The position numbers were made by a program, and so were the translations under genes. The notes under the pieces are model-generated. The model searched no databases and was not told the DNA's origin. It saw only the letters and a program-made list of their open reading frames with translations. From the NCBI GenBank assembly GCA_905372605.1, contig CAJPPQ010000022.1:1-13156 (forward strand): a stretch of 13,156 nt of DNA, given 5' to 3'. Within the stretch, counting starts at the first letter, position 1, and each line of letters starts with the position of its first letter. Shown piece after piece: positions 7,766-13,156 of this stretch. Origin of the DNA: Porphyromonadaceae bacterium. GTDB lineage: Bacteria; Bacteroidota; Bacteroidia; Bacteroidales; Paludibacteraceae.

Positions 7766-8773
7766 ATGAAAAAAATTTTATTGATAGGCAATTATAAAGC
7801 TGGAGTTGGTGGAATATCGGGGCAAATGGAAATCTTGCATAAACACCTGACAGAGTATGGTATCGAATGCCGTATTTTCAATACTTCGTGCAACGTCATA
7901 AAACGGATATTACTTTTTCCAAAGTTGATATTTACAGGGCGGCATTACGACATATTTCACGTACATGGTTGCTCTTACTGGGGATTCTTCCCTATCGTAT
8001 TAGCCTCGATAATTTCGAAAATACTGAGAAAAAGATTAATTATAACATATCATGGTGGCGATGCTCAACGGTTTTTCGGTCGTTTTAAGTTCCTAATACG
8101 CTATTTTGATTCTAATTGCGAACAAGTTACTGTGCCGTCAGGATTTCTGAAAGAGATATTCGCATCGTTCGGAATATCTTGTAAAATCTTACCTAATATC
8201 ATAGAAAATTCTTTGCCTTTTAAAGAACGCAATATTATTTACCCTAACTATATAAGTATGCGTTCTTTATACCCTCTATATAATATCTCGTGTATTATTC
8301 GTGCATTCGGGATAGTGCAAAAAAGTATTCCCGAAGCCAAATTGACTATACTTGGCGACGGACCTGAACGAGAAAATCTCGAACGACTTGTATCCTCGCA
8401 AAATATTCCGAATATAATGTTTGTAGGAAGGGTAAACAATAAAGATATTTACCCTTATTTAGAGAGGAATGATATTTTTCTCTCTTCTCCGATAATAGAC
8501 AACATGCCTGTTTCTATTATTGAGGCTTTCAGTGCGGGCTTGCTCGTCATATCAAGTAATGTCGGCGGTATTCCTTATGTAGTAGAGAATAGAAAAACAG
8601 GCTATCTCTTTGACAGTAAAGACTATATATCTCTTGCTAAACTTATGATAGAGGCTGTAGAAAATCAAGAGCTTACTCGAAATATGATACGCGCGGCGTT
8701 GGTAGAAGCTCATCGATACAGATGGGAAAATATAAAAAACGATTTATTCAAAATATATGATGGCAAATATTAA
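7766..8773 (+). CDS. GT4 family glycosyltransferase
   Basis: A 335-residue GT-B fold sugar transferase of family GT4, expected to act in the cytoplasm on a lipid-linked glycan with a nucleotide sugar donor. The N-terminal domain has the glycine loop GVGGISGQM (13-21), DIFHVHG (62-68) and ITYHGGDA (93-100). The C-terminal donor domain has LTILGDGPE (193-201), FVGRVNNKDI (219-228) and DNMPVSIIEAFSAGLLVISS (245-264). The E-x7-E catalytic or donor motif appears as D245-x7-E253, a substitution common in the DNMPVSIIEA subfamily and probably still active. It starts 4 bases after the GT-C gene and its end overlaps the next gene by 17 bases, a sign of coupled translation. Donor sugar and linkage cannot be assigned. 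Confidence 0.93.
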   Translation: MKKILLIGNYKAGVGGISGQMEILHKHLTEYGIECRIFNTSCNVIKRILLFPKLIFTGRHYDIFHVHGCSYWGFFPIVLASIISKILRKRLIITYHGGDAQRFFGRFKFLIRYFDSNCEQVTVPSGFLKEIFASFGISCKILPNIIENSLPFKERNIIYPNYISMRSLYPLYNISCIIRAFGIVQKSIPEAKLTILGDGPERENLERLVSSQNIPNIMFVGRVNNKDIYPYLERNDIFLSSPIIDNMPVSIIEAFSAGLLVISSNVGGIPYVVENRKTGYLFDSKDYISLAKLMIEAVENQELTRNMIRAALVEAHRYRWENIKNDLFKIYDGKY

Positions 8774-10073
8774 AGAGTTTTTTTTAATGAATATAGTAAT
8801 TCCCGTTGTAGATACAATAATGGGAATGAAGATAAAATATTGGTACAGAGAAATAAAAAGATTAAATTCCCTTAGCCGAGATGAAATTACCGAATGGCAG
8901 AATCGGCAGTTTCGCGACCTTATTCGATTTGCTTACGAACACACCGTCTATTACAAAGAGGTCATCGATAAATCCGGTTATAGTATCGATGATTTCACTT
9001 CTACGAAAGATATTTGTCGCTTACCTATCCTGACTAAAGAAATTATAAGACAACGTTATTCGGATATTATTCCCGACAATATTGATAAAATCTCACATCG
9101 TAAACGTTCTACGGGTGGTTCTACGGGTGAACCTCTTCATTTTATTATAGACGAAAACACGTGGGGTTATGTAACGGCAGCCAAAATATATGCTTGGCAG
9201 ACTACGGGATTTCACTATGGTGAACCGTTTTTATCTTTTGGAAGTTCGTCGCTTTTCCGTGTAAATAAAAAAAATTGGTTACACGATATTTATTATAAAC
9301 TCCGAAATGCCATTGCCTTAAATGGTATGAATATGGAGGATAGTATATGCCGTAAATATCTTGAAATAGCCCGTAAGAAAAGAGTAAAATATATCTATGG
9401 ATATGCATCGTCGATATATATATTAGCTTCTTATGTGAAAAAGCACAATGTAAAATATAAACTTAATGCCGTTTTTACTACTTCCGAAGTACTTACTCCG
9501 GAGTATCGCCAAGTGATAGAAGAGGCTTTCGACACCAAAGTGATGGACTGCTACGGGGCACACGACGGAGGAATTACGGCATTCGAAATCGAGAGAGGCA
9601 ATTATTTCGTAGGTTACAATACGTTCTGCGAAGTAGAAAATCCATCGGAAATTTCGACTTTATACTGCTCGAATCTCATCGATTTTGCGTTCCCTATGTT
9701 GCGATACGAAGTAGGAGATGCCGTAGTGATGGATACTACGGAAAATACGCGTTACAACGGACAAATAATAAAGAAAATAGAGGGGCGTACAGGAGATATT
9801 ATCCGACTCAAAAATGGACATACAATTACAAATCCCGGCTTCACCGTAGTTTTCAAACAATTTAATGTCAAAGCATATCGAATAAAACAGTTGTCTGAGA
9901 GTTCTTTAGTTGTTACGCTTGTAGTATTACCAAACTTCAAAAAGGAAGAAGAATCAAAAATAATAGACACGATCAAAAAATATGCAGGTGACGATTGTGA
10001 AATTCGTGTTGAATACATAGATCAATTCGAACCATTAGAAAATGGTAAACGCAGATTTATTATATCAAAATGA
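8757..10073 (+). CDS. PaaK/CapK-like adenylate-forming enzyme (phenylacetate-CoA ligase family)
   Basis: A 438-residue ANL-superfamily protein of the phenylacetate-CoA ligase / coenzyme F390 synthetase (CapK) branch. These enzymes activate a carboxylate as an acyl-AMP and usually pass it to a thiol. The phosphate-binding loop STGGSTGEP is at 118-126, CYGAHDGG at 265-272 occupies the usual YGxxE position with H-D in place of x-E, YEVGD is at 317-321 and GRTGD at 343-347. A C-terminal NGKRRFIIS (429-437) carries the probable catalytic lysine. The family occurs repeatedly in capsule and exopolysaccharide clusters, where its substrate is largely unknown. Two adjacent ATGs (8757, 8760) are possible starts; both overlap the end of the upstream GT4 gene. 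A FemAB-like transferase follows after 12 bases, which could use the activated acid. No acyl-carrier protein is seen in the window. Confidence 0.9.
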   Translation: MMANIKEFFLMNIVIPVVDTIMGMKIKYWYREIKRLNSLSRDEITEWQNRQFRDLIRFAYEHTVYYKEVIDKSGYSIDDFTSTKDICRLPILTKEIIRQRYSDIIPDNIDKISHRKRSTGGSTGEPLHFIIDENTWGYVTAAKIYAWQTTGFHYGEPFLSFGSSSLFRVNKKNWLHDIYYKLRNAIALNGMNMEDSICRKYLEIARKKRVKYIYGYASSIYILASYVKKHNVKYKLNAVFTTSEVLTPEYRQVIEEAFDTKVMDCYGAHDGGITAFEIERGNYFVGYNTFCEVENPSEISTLYCSNLIDFAFPMLRYEVGDAVVMDTTENTRYNGQIIKKIEGRTGDIIRLKNGHTITNPGFTVVFKQFNVKAYRIKQLSESSLVVTLVVLPNFKKEEESKIIDTIKKYAGDDCEIRVEYIDQFEPLENGKRRFIISK

Positions 10074-10085
10074 TTATAAAAGTCG

Positions 10086-11099
10086 ATGAATACAATAGTT
10101 ACCAATAACGATATAGATAGACGGCAATGGAAGACTTTGTTAGAAAGTTCTCAGACCGCCTCTCCTTTCCAAACCCCTGAATATTATGATTTTTGTAAAC
10201 AGTTGTCGTTTATAGAACCATTTGTGTTTGGGGTTACCGTCGATAATCAGCTACAAGGGATAATATTAGGATATTTCATTGCAGAAGGTAATGGAGTAAA
10301 ACGTTGGTTGTCGCGACGAGCTATTATACACGGAGGTGTTTTGCTCTCGGAAGATATTATACCATCGGCATTGGAGACCTTATTAAAATACACTATCAAA
10401 TCACTGTCTTCCAGAGCCATATATATAGAGATACGTAATTATTTCGATTATTCTAAATATCGCAATATATTCGAGCAAATAGGATTTAAGTATGAGCCTC
10501 ATCTCAATTTTCATGTTAATACTCCTGATACAGATACTGCTTTTGCCAATCTAAGTACGACTAAACGTCGGGATATCCGTATAGGAATCAAAAATGGAGC
10601 AGAGGTCATTACTAATCCTACCCAAAATGAAATAAGCAAATATTACAACATACTTTCCGATATATACAAACATAAAATCAAACTTCCATTATTTCCAAAA
10701 GAATTCTTCGAAAAACTCGTAGAAAGTCCGTTTGGTAAATTTTTCTTGATAAGATACAATGGAGCAATATCGGGAGGTAGCGTATGTTTGGAACTTAAAA
10801 ACAGGCGACTTTACGAGTTTTTTGTTTGTGGAACAGATCGTAAACTGCGAAATGTTTTCCCTTCTACGTTAGCCACTTGGGCTGCTATCGAGTATGCTGC
10901 CAAAAACGGATTTTCGTATTTCGATATGATGGGAGCAGGCAAACCTAACGACGAATATGGCGTGCGCGAATTTAAGGCTAAGTTCGGTGGCAATTTAGTT
11001 GATTATGGTAGATTTTCTTATATTTGCAATCCTATCTTATTTGCAATAGGGAAATTAGGATTAAGTTTGATAAGGCAAATAAATTTCTTGAAAATATAA
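10086..11099 (+). CDS. FemAB/GNAT-like acyl or aminoacyl transferase
   Basis: A 337-residue soluble protein with the architecture of FemAB-related transferases (two GNAT-like halves, also annotated Acetyltransf_6). Visible features are ASPFQTPEYYDF near residues 25-36, typical of the FemAB N-terminus, a TTKRRDIRIGIKNG segment near 158-171, a VFPSTLATWAAIEYAAKNGFS-like helix in the second half (given here only as key words: N-x-F-P-S, then AA-x-EYAA), and FKAKFGGNLVDYGRF near the C-terminus. Members move an acyl or amino acid group onto an amino group; FemX/FemA proteins use aminoacyl-tRNA, others acyl-CoA. FemAB-like proteins also occur in exopolysaccharide clusters, including exosortase-linked ones. 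It follows the PaaK-like gene by 12 bases and precedes the DUF354 gene by 22. Donor and acceptor are unknown. Confidence 0.8.
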   Translation: MNTIVTNNDIDRRQWKTLLESSQTASPFQTPEYYDFCKQLSFIEPFVFGVTVDNQLQGIILGYFIAEGNGVKRWLSRRAIIHGGVLLSEDIIPSALETLLKYTIKSLSSRAIYIEIRNYFDYSKYRNIFEQIGFKYEPHLNFHVNTPDTDTAFANLSTTKRRDIRIGIKNGAEVITNPTQNEISKYYNILSDIYKHKIKLPLFPKEFFEKLVESPFGKFFLIRYNGAISGGSVCLELKNRRLYEFFVCGTDRKLRNVFPSTLATWAAIEYAAKNGFSYFDMMGAGKPNDEYGVREFKAKFGGNLVDYGRFSYICNPILFAIGKLGLSLIRQINFLKI

Positions 11100-11121
11100 G
11101 TTTCTGTTTTTCGTGTAGGTT

Positions 11122-12222
11122 ATGAACATATTAATACAAATAGGACATCCGGCACAGTTTCATTTCTATAAAAATGCCGTAAAAATCTGGCAAGAAAACG
11201 GACATAATGTGAGATTGATTATCAAAACCAAAGATGTACTCGAAAAACTTGTAGTAGACTCGGGATTTGATTATATAAATTTCGAACACAAAATTTACGA
11301 TAAATCTTCGAAGATACAGCTTTTGAAAATGGCTTCGACCCGTTTTTACAATTATGTTAGACAGATGATAATATTTCGTCCGGATATAATTATAGGTCCC
11401 GATCCTATTTTGGCAAAAATAAGTCATTTCTATAAATCAAAATTTATAGCAGTTTCAGAAGATGATTATTATATAATAAGTGTATTAGCACACCTACTTT
11501 TCCCATCTGCCGACGCAATATTCGCTCCCCGAGTATGCGACTTCTCTCCTTGGCAAAGTAAAAAAGTAGAGTACGAAGGCTATATGAAATTGGCTTATTT
11601 GCATCCGAAACGTTTCATTGCCAACAGGGAATTGATAAAGCCATATTTGCGAGACAATAATCCGTATATACTTATAAGACTCGTGTCGCTTACCGCATAT
11701 CACGACGAAAATATAAAAGGGATAAACAACTCTCTTCTCGACCGCATAATAAAAAGATTCGAATCAATGGGATACAGTGTTTATATCTCGTCTGAAAAAG
11801 AACTAAGCGAGCCTTACTGCTCTTATCAGTTAGCTTCTCCGGTAGACTTGATACATCATATAATGGCTTTTGCTTCGTTCTTAGTATGCGACAGCCAGAG
11901 TATGGCAGTAGAGGCGGCAGTGCTCGGAGTTCCGTCGATTCGTTTCAACGACTTTGCAGGTAAGATAAGCGTACTCGAAGAACTCGAACACAAATACGAA
12001 CTTACATATGGTATCAAAACCGACCAATCCGAACGACTTTTCGAAAAAATCAATGAACTGCTGTCGATAAAAAACCTTAGAGAAGAGTTCCAATTTCGTC
12101 GACGGAAAATGCTCGCCGACAAGATAGACGTTACTGCTTTCTTGGTCTGGTTTATTGAGAATTATCCTAAGAGTAAAGAAATAATGAAAACCAACCCCGA
12201 TTATCAATACCAATTTAAATAA
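11122..12222 (+). CDS. DUF354 family protein (GT-B / UDP-GlcNAc 2-epimerase-like)
   Basis: A 366-residue protein matching the DUF354 pattern. It opens MNILIQIGHPAQFHFYKN (1-18), with the GHPA-x-x-H signature, then has a GHNVRLIIKTKD strand (27-38), IIIGPDPI in the first domain, and VCDSQSMAVEAAVLGVPSIR (255-274) in the second, which is like the nucleotide-sugar site of UDP-GlcNAc 2-epimerases and GT-B transferases. The cellular function of DUF354 is not established to my knowledge; the fold suggests a nucleotide-sugar epimerase or a transferase. It lies between the FemAB-like gene and a NodB-like deacetylase, only 6 bases before the latter, and DUF354 genes commonly sit in surface-glycan clusters. 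No signal peptide or membrane segment is visible, so a cytoplasmic role is likely. Confidence 0.85.
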   Translation: MNILIQIGHPAQFHFYKNAVKIWQENGHNVRLIIKTKDVLEKLVVDSGFDYINFEHKIYDKSSKIQLLKMASTRFYNYVRQMIIFRPDIIIGPDPILAKISHFYKSKFIAVSEDDYYIISVLAHLLFPSADAIFAPRVCDFSPWQSKKVEYEGYMKLAYLHPKRFIANRELIKPYLRDNNPYILIRLVSLTAYHDENIKGINNSLLDRIIKRFESMGYSVYISSEKELSEPYCSYQLASPVDLIHHIMAFASFLVCDSQSMAVEAAVLGVPSIRFNDFAGKISVLEELEHKYELTYGIKTDQSERLFEKINELLSIKNLREEFQFRRRKMLADKIDVTAFLVWFIENYPKSKEIMKTNPDYQYQFK

Positions 12223-12228
12223 TATTCA

Positions 12229-13032
12229 ATGGATTTTACCTTAAAAACATATTCAAAACTCATAGATGCTCTTGTAAATGCAGGCTATGAATTTATAACA
12301 TTCGAACAATATTGCAATGGTATACGGCCTCATAAATTCATTATAATGAGGCACGATGTTGATGAACTTGCCAAAAATGCCGTGAAATTAGCAATTATCG
12401 AAAACAGCAGAAGTATCAAAACTACTTATTTTTTTAGAATCGTACCTCAAAGTAATGTTAAAGAGGTGATAAACAAGATAGTTTCACTAAATCACGAAAT
12501 AGGATATCATTACGAAGACCTCTCTATTCACAACGGTAATTACCAGAAAGCTATTGAGTCTTTCAAGGAAAATCTGACTTATTTCCGTACATATTACCCC
12601 GTAAAAACCGTATGTATGCACGGTAGTTCGTATTCCAAATACGACAATCGACTATTATGGCAGAAATATCGCCTACAAGATTTCGGGCTCGTAGGAGAAC
12701 CTTACATAACGGTAGACTTCGATAAGGTATATTATCTTACAGATACCGGTTATGCTTGGGACGGCAGTAATAAATACGCCACTCGCGATATTGTAAAGAG
12801 CAGTCATAATATATCTTTTCATCGCACCAATGAGATAATCGATGCTATAAACACAGGAAAATTCCCTATGCAGTGTATGATTTTGATACATACTGTTTGG
12901 AGCGACAATCCTTTGCACATGTTTCTTAACATAAGAGAATTCATCAGAAATAGGGTGAAATATATTTCAAGGCACAATAAGTTTATTGCTTTCCTATACA
13001 ATACTGCTGTAAAGGCTTATTGGAGGATATAA
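12229..13032 (+). CDS. Polysaccharide deacetylase-like protein (NodB/CE4-related)
   Basis: A 267-residue protein with features of the NodB homology (CE4) fold. The metal and base motif appears as IIMRHDVDE (38-46; D43 and D45), and the second motif as NHEIGYHYEDLS (88-99; H94). An MHGSS segment (130-134) and LIHTVW (key H, about 250s) may supply later active-site residues. CE4 enzymes remove N- or O-acetyl groups from GlcNAc-type sugars using a divalent metal. Here the canonical HS/TxxH spacing is not kept: H94 is followed four residues later by L98, with the next His at 101. There is no signal peptide, so it would act in the cytoplasm on a precursor, or be non-catalytic. It starts 6 bases after the DUF354 gene and ends the cluster. 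The start ATG at 12229 is the first available after the upstream stop. Confidence 0.82.
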   Translation: MDFTLKTYSKLIDALVNAGYEFITFEQYCNGIRPHKFIIMRHDVDELAKNAVKLAIIENSRSIKTTYFFRIVPQSNVKEVINKIVSLNHEIGYHYEDLSIHNGNYQKAIESFKENLTYFRTYYPVKTVCMHGSSYSKYDNRLLWQKYRLQDFGLVGEPYITVDFDKVYYLTDTGYAWDGSNKYATRDIVKSSHNISFHRTNEIIDAINTGKFPMQCMILIHTVWSDNPLHMFLNIREFIRNRVKYISRHNKFIAFLYNTAVKAYWRI

Positions 13033-13057
13033 TTAGTATCACTATACGTACTGCTAA

Positions 13058-13070
13058 AGTTTGTCAAACT
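13058..13070. repeat. Perfect 13-base dyad overlapping a promoter box
   Basis: AGTTTG and CAAACT flank a central T. The left arm contains the TTTG (13060-13063) that serves as the -33 box for the downstream gene. It lies 26 bases past the deacetylase stop. It may be an operator for the partial downstream gene or part of an insertion-sequence end; neither can be settled without the other end of the element. Confidence 0.4.
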
Positions 13071-13091
13071 AAAATAGATTTTGTAATTTTG
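13060..13091 (+). promoter_or_regulatory. Bacteroidota-type promoter of the partial downstream gene
   Basis: TTTG (13060-13063) is followed after 20 bases by TAATTTTG (13084-13091), a full match to both promoter boxes and the best-formed promoter in the window. The predicted start is near 13098. It lies 14 bases upstream of the ATG at 13112. Confidence 0.7.
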
Positions 13092-13100
13092 CAAACAAAA

Positions 13101-13106
13101 AGGGAG
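13101..13106 (+). promoter_or_regulatory. Shine-Dalgarno-like ribosome binding site
   Basis: AGGGAG lies five bases before the ATG at 13112. The other starts in the window have A/T-rich leaders without such a site, as is usual in Bacteroidota. A purine-rich site here sets this gene apart and fits an incoming mobile element. Confidence 0.5.
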
Positions 13107-13111
13107 CAGAT

Positions 13112-13156
13112 ATGAAGTGTATCAAATGTAAATCGGACAAGTCGGTAAAAAACGGC
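13112..13156 (+). CDS. Start of a zinc-ribbon protein, probably an IS1-type transposase (partial)
   Basis: Only the first 15 codons are in the window: MKCIKCKSDKSVKNG. The CxxC (C3, C6) followed by a V-K-N-G turn matches the N-terminal zinc ribbon of IS1-family InsA and related transposases, where the next part normally reads G-x-QRYxC-x-x-C. It has its own promoter and SD-like site and so is not part of the polysaccharide operon. Other zinc-ribbon proteins could start in the same way, so the transposase call is provisional. No inverted repeat of an insertion sequence can be confirmed because the element runs out of the window. Confidence 0.5.
   Translation, partial: MKCIKCKSDKSVKNG

Noticed and set aside
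7867..8088. 73-codon plus-strand frame inside the GT4 gene
   Set aside because: It lies wholly within the intact glycosyltransferase in another frame and shows no motif or leader of its own.
11881..12213. 110-codon minus-strand frame opposite the DUF354 gene
   Set aside because: It is a shadow of the DUF354 coding sequence, has no recognisable domain, and overlaps another meaningless minus frame at 11856-12122.
4615..13032. CRISPR array, prophage or toxin-antitoxin/defence system within the island
   Set aside because: No regularly spaced repeats, phage structural genes, integrase, or small toxin-antitoxin pair were seen; all frames are explained by polysaccharide-type genes.

Overview
The window looks like chromosome from a member of the Bacteroidota, probably Bacteroidales. 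Four putative promoters carry the -7 box TAnnTTTG, and two or three of these also have a TTTG-like -33 box. Most starts lack a Shine-Dalgarno sequence and sit in A/T-rich leaders. The secreted peptidase has a signal peptide ending in FAQA. Genus and species cannot be told from what is visible.

Layout. Positions 1-54 hold the 5' part of a CAU-anticodon tRNA on the minus strand, cut by the window edge, with its own promoter. A two-domain secreted M16 zinc peptidase follows on the minus strand (299-3247) and ends at a clear intrinsic terminator (217-250). The 252-base gap at 3248-3499 separates it from a divergent plus-strand run, and it holds a promoter for each direction and a 13-base dyad. 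The other gap, 55-298, holds only the tRNA promoter and the terminator. No gene-free stretch exceeds 300 bases.

The plus-strand run starts with carA (3500-4585), the small glutaminase subunit of carbamoyl-phosphate synthase. No carB follows. Instead, eight closely spaced genes of surface or extracellular polysaccharide type run to 13032. They are a membrane acyltransferase 3, a GT4 glycosyltransferase with an apparent in-frame internal deletion, a multi-pass GT-C-like membrane protein, an intact GT4 glycosyltransferase, a PaaK/CapK-like adenylate-forming enzyme, a FemAB/GNAT-like acyl or aminoacyl transferase, a DUF354 protein (2-epimerase/GT-B-like) and a NodB-like deacetylase. Gaps are at most 29 bases and one pair overlaps. 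I found no second promoter inside the run, so it may be read from the carA promoter.

As a set, these genes could build a glycan and decorate it: sugar transfer (two GT4 genes, one probably dead, plus a GT-C enzyme), O-acylation (acyltransferase 3), and possibly N-deacetylation followed by transfer of an adenylate-activated acyl or amino acid group (deacetylase, PaaK-like, FemAB-like). That last chain is inference. No initiating transferase, flippase, recognisable Wzy polymerase or export complex is present, so the cluster is either incomplete or acts on a polymer made elsewhere.

At the right edge (13112-13156) a new gene begins with a zinc-ribbon start (CxxC) that resembles IS1-type transposases. 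It has its own strong promoter and an SD-like site, which suggests that an insertion sequence bounds the cluster.
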